Positions 1 through 5,503 are shown, counted from the stretch's first letter. The stretch is DNA of 6,829 bases from Bacillota bacterium (GCA_023444055.1 JAEZRV010000056.1:1-6829), one strand, 5' to 3'. Numbers and translations are program-made. Notes: generated by a model not told the origin, from the letters alone.

Positions 1-130
1 TTCGATTGTAGAAAAATTTCATTACATCAGCGGCGTTTCATCGAGGCGGGAGATATTCTCACCGCCTGATAACCAAAGTGCTACCCGCCACTTATAGAAG
101 TGGGGGACATTTTCTTGCCTCGTTATAACT
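1..130 (+). mobile_element. Probable IS200/IS605-type element end (remnant, possibly with the tail of tnpB)
   Basis: Frame 1 is open from the window edge to a TGA at 67-69 and ends RRFIEAGDILTA, which could be the last residues of a TnpB-like protein; this is too short to be sure. Two hairpins follow: AGGCGG/CCGCCT (45-66) and CCGCCACTT/AAGTGGGGG (85-103), then GCCTCG (117-122). Closely spaced hairpins just after a tnpB reading frame are what the right end, and the overlapping guide-RNA region, of IS200/IS605-type elements look like. A related sequence lies inverted at 5630-5712. The assignment rests on this pattern only. The left end and any tnpA would be outside the window. Confidence 0.4.
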
Positions 131-306
131 AGAATAAATTTTTCACATAACTAATCTAAATAAAATAGATAAGATAATCATTCCTTGTCAAAATAAATCA
201 CAACATGTCTATAATCACATTATATATACATTGTTCTATTTTTTCAATAAAATGTTTAATATGATAGATAAGTTAGCTATTTTCAGCTAGTAAGTTGATT
301 AATCTC

Positions 307-343
307 AAAAAAAAAGACCTATACTTTAATGTAGAAGTCTTTT
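307..343 (-). terminator. Intrinsic terminator of the acyltransferase gene
   Basis: Read on the minus strand, AAAAGAC...GTCTTTT with inner CTA/TAG pairs forms a hairpin followed by nine T residues (complement of the A run at 307-315). It lies about 75 bases past the stop codon of the acyltransferase. A weaker T run on the other side (340-343) means it could also act on plus-strand transcription. Confidence 0.7.
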
Positions 344-419
344 GTTATGTTTACAGAAACAAAATGAAATAAAATTAAGGGAGGTAAGTTTAAAAAAACA
401 AAAAATATAAAAAGGGGTA

Positions 420-956
420 TCATTGTAATCTAAGTTCCTTATCACTCTTTAACTCTAAAAATGAATGCTTTTCCACAAATTCATCAAAATTTCTAAATGT
501 ATTAAACATTAACTTAATCTTTTTGCTGTCCCAATCCCACCATTTTAATTTTTCTATTTCCGCAATCGTTTCGTCTGGAAATCTCATTTTTACTTTTTTA
601 GCTGGTTCACCGCTTACTATACTGTAGCTTTCAACATTTTCTGTAACAATACTTCCAGGCTCAATAATTGCACCATTTCCAATTTTAACACCAGACATTA
701 TTAAAACATTTACTCCAATTTTTACGTCATGTCCAATTTCAACACGTTCGTTTCCAGGGTTTATGTTGACAAAAGGTGCAATTGAACAGTGTTTCCCTAT
801 AACTGCATTATAAATATTGCTATATTGTGCCGCATGAGAGAAGTCTCCAATTTCAACTTCCTCAAGAATAGATTTACTTTTTATTTTTACATATTTCCCT
901 AAATTAACATTTTTCATAACAACATCTTTATCAATAGTTCTAGTAAGCTTATTCAC
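420..956 (-). CDS. Hexapeptide-repeat (left-handed beta-helix) acyltransferase, XAT/CatB-like, short form
   Basis: This 178-residue protein has hexapeptide repeats over roughly residues 12-110 (for example VEIGHDVKIG, GVKIGNGAII). The C-terminal signature of the xenobiotic/CatB-Vat acetyltransferase group follows: YSIVSGEPAKKVKMRF (111-126) and KWWDWD (138-143). Such proteins form trimers and transfer acetyl groups from acetyl-CoA to sugars or antibiotics. Family members are usually about 205-220 residues. Here the long loop that normally follows the N-P-G-N-H sequence, and carries the catalytic histidine, is missing: NINPGN (64-69) runs straight into ERVEIGHD. Substrate and activity are therefore uncertain. 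The start is GTG at 956-954, chosen because GGAGGTG lies 7 bases upstream (964-970). The gene stands alone behind a c-di-GMP riboswitch, so a role in envelope or exopolysaccharide acetylation is an inference. Confidence 0.85.
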   Translation of the reverse strand: MNKLTRTIDKDVVMKNVNLGKYVKIKSKSILEEVEIGDFSHAAQYSNIYNAVIGKHCSIAPFVNINPGNERVEIGHDVKIGVNVLIMSGVKIGNGAIIEPGSIVTENVESYSIVSGEPAKKVKMRFPDETIAEIEKLKWWDWDSKKIKLMFNTFRNFDEFVEKHSFLELKSDKELRLQ

Positions 957-1099
957 CTAAATACACCTCCAACCACATTAAATAAACGTAATATAAATTC
1001 ATTATAAGTCCTTAATGCTAAGTTTCTATGTAGTTTAAGTAAATTTAATGTAAAATATTCCAATTAATCTACGTAATTTCCCAACAAAGTTAAACACAT

Positions 1100-1131
1100 A
1101 ATAAAAGCTGTGACACAAAGTTGCCACAGCT
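1100..1131 (-). terminator. Riboswitch-controlled intrinsic terminator (expression platform)
   Basis: On the minus strand AGCTGTG (1131-1125) pairs with CACAGCT (1112-1106), followed by TTTTATTAT. It sits 27 bases after the aptamer and about 145 bases before the acyltransferase start, as expected of a transcription-attenuating platform. The 3' strand of the aptamer (GGTTGCCA, 1164-1157) can instead pair with TGGCAACT (1126-1119) in this hairpin. A small hairpin, AAACGT/ACGTTT (1136-1150), would lie inside that alternative fold. This predicts that ligand binding frees the terminator and turns the gene off. Confidence 0.7.
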
Positions 1132-1157
1132 AAATAAACGTTATACGTTTAAAATTT

Positions 1158-1235
1158 GGCAACCTGACAATCATGGTGCATTAACACTTTAGACTCATGG
1201 CTTTGTGTCCTTACTTTTCAGTAAGTTTACCTTTT
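1158..1235 (-). promoter_or_regulatory. Cyclic di-GMP-I (GEMM-I) riboswitch aptamer
   Basis: Read on the minus strand, the order of conserved parts matches GEMM-I: AAAGGTAAAC; a hairpin CTTACT-GAAA-AGTAAG with a GNRA tetraloop (1225-1210); GGACACAAAGCC (consensus GACGCAAAGCC); a second arm with GTCTAAA, the tetraloop-receptor side; and closing AGGTTGCC. By alignment to the Vc2 aptamer, the three ligand-contacting positions are kept: the G before the TAAAC (G20), the middle A of CAAAG (A47) and the first C of TTGCC (C92). The G at position 20 argues for c-di-GMP rather than cGAMP. It is followed by a terminator and controls the acyltransferase gene. Confidence 0.88.
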
Positions 1236-1282
1236 TCATATAATATTTATTTTATAAAATATATTTTTTTAGTATTATTAAT

Positions 1283-1311
1283 AGAATAAACCACTTTGCA
1301 AGTTTTTTCAA
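1283..1311 (-). promoter_or_regulatory. Sigma-A-type promoter for the riboswitch and acyltransferase
   Basis: On the minus strand TTGAAA (1311-1306) and TATTCT (1288-1283) are separated by 17 bases. Transcription would start near 1275, about 40 bases before the aptamer. It lies in the gap after the cation exporter's stop codon, so the riboswitch unit has its own promoter. Confidence 0.6.
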
Positions 1312-1368
1312 TACTTTTTTGCAATATTTCGAAAAATAATTTTATAATGTGCCAAAATGTTACAACTA

Positions 1369-2568
1369 TTACTTTTTATATTCTTCGCTCTCATTATTGT
1401 TGGGCACATAATTGTGATCTACTGTGATTATAGCGTAATATGATTCATCAATCTGTTTTATTTCATCTGAAACAAGCGTAATTAACTCCTCATCACTTAA
1501 CCTAGAATTATATGAAGTCACGATATCAAAAATTATATTTGAGTGGCTGATTCCCCATACAACGCGAAAATCATGCATACTGATTTCTAGTGACACTTTC
1601 TGAATAATGCATTTAACCTTTTCTTTAAGTTCATTTGTTTTGATATCATTAGTTACAACAGGATCGAGATGAATTACCATGTGAATACCTTCATCCGCTA
1701 AAAAATCCCGTTCTATATTATCTATAATATCATGGCTTATCATAATATCCTGCTCAGCAGCAACTTCACAATGTACAGAAGCAAAACATTTATATGCACC
1801 ATAACTATGCACTGTTAAGTCATGCAGTCCAATAATATTGTCATAGCTCAGTACTTTCTCATATATTTTGTCCACCAGCTCTTTTGTTGGTGCCATACCA
1901 AGAATAGGGTTTATGGTATCCATAACTAGCTTTACACCACTTATTAAAATTAAAATTGCTACTAGCGCACCCATATATCCATCCAAATTAAAATTAGTTA
2001 AATGTGTTACGATTGCAGCTATTAGCACAGCAGAAGTTGCAAGAATATCGTTTCGGCTGTCAATTGACATTGCTATGAATGTCAAAGAATCAATTTTTTT
2101 GCCAATAGTACGATAAAAAAAACTCTGCCAGAGTTTTACTAGAATAGCAATAACAAGAATCACTACTGAAAGTATACTGAATTCAGCCATCTGGGAATGA
2201 ATAATTTTATCAATAGAGCTCTTAATTAGCTGTAAACCTAAAAATATAATAATAAATGACACAATCAAACCTGAAACATACTCCATTCGTTCATGTCCAT
2301 ATGGATGCTCTTCATCTGCTGGTTTTTCAGAAATTTTGAAACCGACCAGCGTTATTACAGAGGAAGCCGAGTCTGAAAGGTTATTTATAGCATCTGCAAT
2401 AATTGATATGCTGCCAAAAAGTATCCCAGCAATTATCTTGATAAGAAAAAGTAATATATTAGATGCAATACCTACAATACTTGAAAATTTACCATATTGT
2501 CCTCTCACCTTTGGATTCCCAACATCTCGGTAGTCTTTAATAAAAAATCGTATTAATATATTTGTCAA
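1369..2568 (-). CDS. Cation diffusion facilitator (CDF) transporter, probable Mn2+ exporter
   Basis: This 399-residue inner-membrane protein has six predicted membrane segments between about residues 28 and 220 and exports divalent metal in exchange for protons. The transport site has N62-xxx-D66 in segment 2 (NNLSD) and D170-xxx-D174 in segment 5 (DSRND). This ND/DD pattern is that of manganese CDFs such as pneumococcal MntE, rather than the HD/HD set of zinc exporters. HPYGHERMEY (88-97) is the usual loop between segments 2 and 3. A cytoplasmic metal-sensing domain follows (about 221-310). A further soluble extension (about 315-390) makes it longer than the typical 300-residue CDF, as in MneP-like proteins. 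The start is TTG at 2568-2566, supported by AAGGA 7 bases upstream (2576-2580) and by the family-typical N-terminus. No clear terminator follows the stop. The manganese assignment is inference from motifs. Confidence 0.9.
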   Translation of the reverse strand: MTNILIRFFIKDYRDVGNPKVRGQYGKFSSIVGIASNILLFLIKIIAGILFGSISIIADAINNLSDSASSVITLVGFKISEKPADEEHPYGHERMEYVSGLIVSFIIIFLGLQLIKSSIDKIIHSQMAEFSILSVVILVIAILVKLWQSFFYRTIGKKIDSLTFIAMSIDSRNDILATSAVLIAAIVTHLTNFNLDGYMGALVAILILISGVKLVMDTINPILGMAPTKELVDKIYEKVLSYDNIIGLHDLTVHSYGAYKCFASVHCEVAAEQDIMISHDIIDNIERDFLADEGIHMVIHLDPVVTNDIKTNELKEKVKCIIQKVSLEISMHDFRVVWGISHSNIIFDIVTSYNSRLSDEELITLVSDEIKQIDESYYAIITVDHNYVPNNNESEEYKK

Positions 2569-2687
2569 AATAAAGTCCTTCTTTCTTAGATATAAGTATG
2601 CTTGAAATTTTAATCATTAGAAACATAAATAATAAAAGTCAAATTCAATTTTTTCTTAATTCCTTTTTATCTTTTTATTACATAAAT

Positions 2688-2715
2688 ACTATATCCTGCA
2701 ACCCGAGTTAGTCAA
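2688..2715 (-). promoter_or_regulatory. Sigma-A-type promoter for the CDF exporter
   Basis: On the minus strand TTGACT (2715-2710) and TATAGT (2693-2688) are separated by 16 bases. The untranslated leader would be about 110 bases. No yybP-ykoY (Mn2+) riboswitch consensus is visible in it. The spacer holds an imperfect palindrome, AACCCGAGTT on the plus strand (2700-2709). Confidence 0.6.
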
Positions 2716-2893
2716 GTGAAATCATATGAGTTTACTCACTTCTATTAGAGTTATTGAGTATCCAAAACATCTTTCTTAGTCAAAATCCAAAAGTAATTCC
2801 ATTTTGTATATTATGTTATCCAATTGCCTCGTTTGTATAAAATTAATTAATAAACAAAATATAATATCGCAGTCTTTTAATAATTTTCATTGG

Positions 2894-2978
2894 AAGGAGG
2901 TGTCGAGTCCATGTCATTTCTGCCAAGGAAATGTACATTTCCTTTGTAGTTCTAATGCGGGACATGGACATATTTATG
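2894..2978 (+). promoter_or_regulatory. Structured translation leader, copy A: Shine-Dalgarno, helix P1, start codon
   Basis: GAAGGAG(G) at 2893-2900 is followed by a 9-bp perfect helix, GTCCATGTC (2907-2915) with GACATGGAC (2961-2969). The helix encloses ATTTCTGCC, a perfect 20-base palindrome (2925-2944, a hairpin with loop GTAC) and a possible CTGC/GCGG helix (2920-2923 with 2957-2960). Six bases (ATATTT) then lead to ATG at 2976. Folding P1 would bring the Shine-Dalgarno to about 12 bases from that ATG and bury the decoy ATG at 2911. The same arrangement occurs at 4930-5020 on the minus strand before the ThrE gene. A TATAAT at 2860-2865 may be the -10 of a promoter, but no good -35 accompanies it. 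Confidence 0.7.
2911..2949 (+). CDS. Possible 12-residue leader ORF inside copy A
   Basis: An ATG about 10 bases after the strong AAGGAGG opens the frame MSFLPRKCTFPL and stops at TAG (2947-2949). The equivalent ATG in copy B (5003-5001, minus) opens a 30-codon frame beginning MLFLPRN, so both start M-x-F-L-P-R. Spacing to the Shine-Dalgarno is ideal. The shared codons are identical at every base from TTT to AA, which fits RNA conservation at least as well as peptide conservation. It may be translated, may be a decoy, or may be an accident of the helix. Confidence 0.25.
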   Translation: MSFLPRKCTFPL

Positions 2979-3107
2979 GCTAAAGGTAATAAAGAGCACA
3001 AGGTGTCATCAAAATCTAATTCACAGAATAAAAGCGAAAAAAACGTGACAAAAGGCAAAACAAATTCTCAATTTAATAATAAAAATAATGCTAAAGAGGA
3101 TGACTAA
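2976..3107 (+). CDS. Small Lys/Asn/Ser-rich hydrophilic protein, 43 residues
   Basis: The frame from ATG 2976 to TAA 3105-3107 encodes a highly charged, soluble peptide beginning MAKGNKEHKVSSKSN and ending NNAKEDD. It has no hydrophobic segment or cysteine and is probably disordered; I recognise no family. Its composition resembles small spore-associated or nucleic-acid-binding proteins, which is a guess. An in-frame ATG lies 21 bases upstream (2955). The start at 2976 is preferred because it sits six bases after helix P1, exactly as the ThrE start does in copy B. Neither ATG has its own adjacent Shine-Dalgarno. It is the only well-supported gene on the plus strand. Confidence 0.55.
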   Translation: MAKGNKEHKVSSKSNSQNKSEKNVTKGKTNSQFNNKNNAKEDD

Positions 3108-3561
3108 AAATTTTTTAAAAACTTTCATTTTTAATGTATATTAATTTTGAATATGACCATAATAATTACTGGATACAGAAATGTGTCCAATAGCTAAGGT
3201 TTAATGACAATAGTTGGGGGGATGGTTCCATTGGACAACTCTATTTCTCACTTATTATAGTTTGCAAACTATTTGATGTTAATGGATATCCGAATAGGAT
3301 GATTTTTGACATTATAGGACGCTGGCAAGGATGTAAAATGTCGAGTCTTGGGAGATGATAATTTTGATTAATTCAAACTATTTTTCTCGCATACCCGTTA
3401 TGGATAACTTCTTGTGTCCAGTTAATGTCCGAGGAACTGTTTTCGCTCCTAATGGGTGGCCACAGTTAATTAGGGCAGTAATTGGGAACTATTGTTAGAG
3501 ATATTTAAGTTTTTCCAGAAAATTATTTCTTAAATTAAAGTTATTAAATCATAGCTATTTG
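3108..3561 (+). other. Stretch without a recognised gene, probably transcribed on the plus strand
   Basis: No convincing gene is visible in these 450 bases. Two short plus-strand frames overlap by ATGA: 3194-3358 (55 codons without a start, ending KMSSLGR) and 3355-3498 (47 residues, ATG directly after GGGAG, ending IRAVIGNYC). They could be a decayed gene split by a frameshift, but match no family I know. Pairings seen: TGTCCAA (3184-3190) with TTGGACA (3231-3237); AGTTG with CAACT around 3213-3240; CCTAAT with ATTAGG near 3448-3475; and AACTG with CAGTT around the last. Because a strong plus-strand terminator follows, an RNA gene or a long 3' untranslated region is possible. Confidence 0.3.
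3257..3272. repeat. 16-bp perfect palindrome
   Basis: ATAGTTTGCAAACTAT is fully self-complementary. It could be the operator of a dimeric DNA-binding protein, but no promoter elements are recognisable beside it. Confidence 0.45.
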
Positions 3562-3593
3562 AGACAGGGATTCGAAAGAATCTCTGTCTTTTA
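3562..3593 (+). terminator. Strong intrinsic terminator on the plus strand
   Basis: AGACAGGGATTC (3562-3573), loop GAAA, GAATCTCTGTCT (3578-3589), then TTT: a 12-bp stem with one G-U pair and a U tract. Read on the minus strand it lacks a T run, so it acts on the plus strand. It marks the end of a plus-strand transcript that includes the 43-residue gene or the unassigned stretch before it. Confidence 0.85.
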
Positions 3594-3617
3594 TTATCAA
3601 GGTTTCAAAAGGATAAA

Positions 3618-3711
3618 ATCGCCCATTCATTTATGTTATGAAAAAAAAGATGTATCGCCAATTATTTTGTTATGATAGAAAAAAGAAGGATGTATCGCCC
3701 ATATTCATTTA
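3618..3711. repeat. Three degenerate direct repeats of 36-40 bases
   Basis: ATCGCC occurs at 3618, 3654 and 3694. Each copy continues with a similar AT-rich stretch (ATTCATTTATG or ATTATTTTGTTATG) and an A run, and the second and third are preceded by GATGT. The third copy runs into the stop codon of the ThrE-type membrane gene (3709-3711). Read on the minus strand each unit is GGCGATACATC followed by a T-rich stretch. No hairpin is seen, so these are not ordinary terminators. The spacing is too short and degenerate for a CRISPR array. Confidence 0.6.
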
Positions 3712-4158
3712 TGATAATTGACGTTTCTTCTTATTAAATACTAACTTAAACAATGCAGTTGACAACATTATTCCAAATCCTATACTACCGGCAACAGCAA
3801 TTGTCTGAATCCCTTTGTTTAATGCATAATTTAAATTATTTTCAACAATATATCTCAAAGTAGTATATGCCATAAACCCAGGAACAAGAGGAAAAATCCC
3901 AGGTATCAAAAATCCGAATGCAGGAGTTTTTAATATTCTAGCCAATATTTCACTATAAATTCCAATTGCAATTGCGCCAAGAAATGAAGCTATTATTGGG
4001 CTTTGCCAAATATAAAATATGAATTGATATACCGACCATCCTATGGCACCACATAAACCTGCTAGAATGATTTTCTTCCTATCAATATTGAAAAGTATAG
4101 CCGGAAAAACACTCCCAAAAAAAGCCAATATTATTTTAATTATCATAGTTATGTCCAT
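3709..4158 (-). CDS. Threonine/serine exporter family, small membrane subunit (ThrE_2 type)
   Basis: This 149-residue inner-membrane protein has about four hydrophobic segments (roughly 4-24, 30-50, 55-70 and 120-142). The conserved loop PAFGFLIPGIFPLVPG (79-94) is typical of the ThrE_2 (DUF3815) domain. In actinobacteria this domain is fused to the larger ThrE domain. In Firmicutes the two are usually encoded side by side, as here, and are thought to act together in exporting threonine and serine. It follows the ThrE gene by 18 bases on the same strand, so the two form an operon. The start ATG at 4158-4156 has only weak Shine-Dalgarno matches (GAAAG 7 bases upstream, AAGG 14 bases upstream), which suggests translational coupling. 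The ORF ends in a basic tail (KKKRQLS). Confidence 0.85.
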   Translation of the reverse strand: MDITMIIKIILAFFGSVFPAILFNIDRKKIILAGLCGAIGWSVYQFIFYIWQSPIIASFLGAIAIGIYSEILARILKTPAFGFLIPGIFPLVPGFMAYTTLRYIVENNLNYALNKGIQTIAVAGSIGFGIMLSTALFKLVFNKKKRQLS

Positions 4159-4176
4159 ATTATATCTTTCAACCTT

Positions 4177-4932
4177 TCACATCCATTTAATTAACAGCGA
4201 AAGAGCGGTAGCAATTCCAACACCCATAGCAATAATAATTAGAATTGCCTCACTCAATTTTGCTGAACCAGATACAAAATCCCCATAAAGTATATCCTTT
4301 ACACCATTTGTTAATGCCACACCTGGAAGAAGAACTATTATCGCTCCAGTTATAATATTATCTTTATTGAGTTCAGGTATTATAAATTGTAGTACTAAGC
4401 TTGCTAATCCAATTATAAGACCAGATAAGTAATGTGATAAAAATAGGTATAAGCCGTCTTTTGACAGTCTATCAAGCATATAATATATTCCAATACTAAT
4501 AATAGCCGATACTAAAGCATCTAATATAGTTCCATTAAAAAAAAGAGTATAAACAAATGCCGTCATACTTGCAGCAAAAAGTCTCACTCCTAGTGAAAAA
4601 TTAGGTGCGTTATATATTTCCTTTAATACCTTTTTTGCATCATCATACGATAATGGATTATTAATTAAATCCCTTGAAAATGAATTAATTCGCTCAATCC
4701 TATAAAGGTCAACATCTCTTTGTTTAATTCTCTTTACTGATGTAACCATTTGTCCATCCGGACTAATTACAGAAATAAAAATACCAGTTGAATTGGATAT
4801 ACATTCTCCCTCAAATCCATATGAATTACATATCTTTTTTATAGTCTCTTCAACTCTGTATGCTTCTGCTCCATTACGCAAAAGTATATCTCCTGCCGAT
4901 GTAGCAATTTCAGCAACCTCTTTTATTTCCAT
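4177..4932 (-). CDS. Threonine/serine exporter family, large subunit (ThrE domain)
   Basis: This 251-residue protein starts MEIKEVAEIATSAGDILLR. The soluble N-terminal part (about 1-105) has AGDILLRNGAEAYRVEETI-like conservation. At least five hydrophobic segments follow (about 115-245), with the family loop PGVALTNGVKDILYGD (about 214-229). It should export threonine/serine together with the ThrE_2 protein downstream. The frame is open further, to an ATG at 4968-4966. The start at 4932-4930 is preferred for two reasons: family proteins begin at this point, and it sits six bases after helix P1 of the structured leader, as in copy A. The 12 extra codons would lie inside the leader's folded region. 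The distant GAAGGAG (5020-5014) is the only strong Shine-Dalgarno. Confidence 0.85.
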   Translation of the reverse strand: MEIKEVAEIATSAGDILLRNGAEAYRVEETIKKICNSYGFEGECISNSTGIFISVISPDGQMVTSVKRIKQRDVDLYRIERINSFSRDLINNPLSYDDAKKVLKEIYNAPNFSLGVRLFAASMTAFVYTLFFNGTILDALVSAIISIGIYYMLDRLSKDGLYLFLSHYLSGLIIGLASLVLQFIIPELNKDNIITGAIIVLLPGVALTNGVKDILYGDFVSGSAKLSEAILIIIAMGVGIATALSLLIKWM

Positions 4933-5020
4933 AAATATGCCCACGCCCAACATTTCGCAAAAGACCATCCAAAAAATGCAAATTCCTTGGCAGAAATAGC
5001 ATGGGCTCGGTATCTCCTTC
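4930..5020 (-). promoter_or_regulatory. Structured translation leader, copy B: Shine-Dalgarno, helix P1, start codon
   Basis: On the minus strand GAAGGAG (5020-5014), seven bases, then GCCCATGCT (5006-4998) pairs with GGCGTGGGC (4947-4939) as a 9-bp helix with two G-U pairs. ATATTT and ATG (4932) follow. Inside P1 are ATTTCTG and a second helix, CCAAGGAA (4990-4983) with TTTTTTGG (4976-4969), loop TTTGCA. Compared with copy A, two P1 pairs are swapped from U-A to C-G and two change to a wobble, all keeping pairing. ATTTCTGCCAAGGAA in the loop is identical in both copies. The leader lies about 80 bases from the start in primary sequence but about 13 bases when folded. Confidence 0.7.
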
Positions 5021-5144
5021 TTATATTATTTTGTTATTTTAATTTCTTAAAAAGTCTTTCCTATACCTGTATTCCTACATAAGAATAATTCTCTATTAGT
5101 TCACTGTATTCTTTCTATGACCTTTTCGTGAATAAAGTTGTATA

Positions 5145-5174
5145 GTTATAATATACCCACCTTTCGAGTGTTAA
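5145..5174 (-). promoter_or_regulatory. Possible promoter of the ThrE operon
   Basis: On the minus strand TTAACA (5174-5169) and TATAAC (5150-5145) are 18 bases apart. The -35 box overlaps a 10-bp palindrome GTGTTAACAC (5168-5177). It lies just after the 94-residue orphan gene and about 125 bases before the structured leader. The match is moderate, and readthrough from the orphan gene is an alternative since no terminator separates them. Confidence 0.35.
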
Positions 5175-5181
5175 CACATAT

Positions 5182-5466
5182 TTAAACCTTAAGATCAAAA
5201 ATCAAACCAAAATTATTAGCAACCAAATCATTATAGTTTGTAACAAAATAATCCCTATTTTTGGTTAATTTTTTATCCTTATTTTTATTTTGGTCAGATA
5301 TTATTTGTTTTCCAATTTCAGAATCAATGCCATCAAACTCAGTATCTTTACCGACAGCCATACTATAGTCATTAGTATTGTCATCTGAGGAGCAGATTAA
5401 AGTATCGCCATCAAGGTTTGCTGTGTTCCTATGGTCACTAGTGTTGTTATCTCTGGAGCTTGTCAT
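5182..5466 (-). CDS. Hypothetical small acidic protein, 94 residues
   Basis: The protein starts MTSSRDNNTSDHRN. It is rich in Asp, Asn and Ser in the first half, has a lysine-rich stretch near 69-74 (NKNKDKKL), and ends in a more hydrophobic tail (DLVANNFGLIFDLKV). It has no membrane segment or signal peptide and I recognise no family. The start ATG at 5466-5464 has AAGGAG 12 bases upstream (5484-5479). A TTG nine codons further upstream would place that AAGGAG inside the reading frame and is less likely. No terminator is visible after it. A palindromic insertion lies just upstream, so its original promoter may have been separated from it or replaced. Confidence 0.5.
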   Translation of the reverse strand: MTSSRDNNTSDHRNTANLDGDTLICSSDDNTNDYSMAVGKDTEFDGIDSEIGKQIISDQNKNKDKKLTKNRDYFVTNYNDLVANNFGLIFDLKV

Positions 5467-5503
5467 AAATTTCTCACACTCCTTCAGGTACAAAAATTAT
5501 TGT

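Noticed and set aside
385..425. A Shine-Dalgarno-like GGGAGG on the plus strand near 390 and AAAGGGG near 411
   Set aside because: No start codon with a meaningful reading frame follows either on the plus strand, and the region is antisense to the end of the acyltransferase transcript.
1868..2533. Plus-strand frames inside the CDF gene (1868-2116 and 2336-2533)
   Set aside because: They are antisense shadows of a well-recognised membrane protein, whose codon pattern creates such frames.
2843..3058. 71-codon minus-strand frame opposite the small plus-strand gene
   Set aside because: It overlaps the structured leader and the 43-residue gene, has no Shine-Dalgarno, and its N-terminal half is the complement of a low-complexity A-rich coding stretch.
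3618..3711. A CRISPR array in the short direct repeats
   Set aside because: The copies are degenerate along their whole length, have no distinct unique spacers and no dyad symmetry, and no cas gene is present.
4043..4999. Plus-strand frames opposite the ThrE operon (4043-4288 and 4793-4999)
   Set aside because: They are shadows of recognised membrane proteins and of leader copy B, without Shine-Dalgarno sites.
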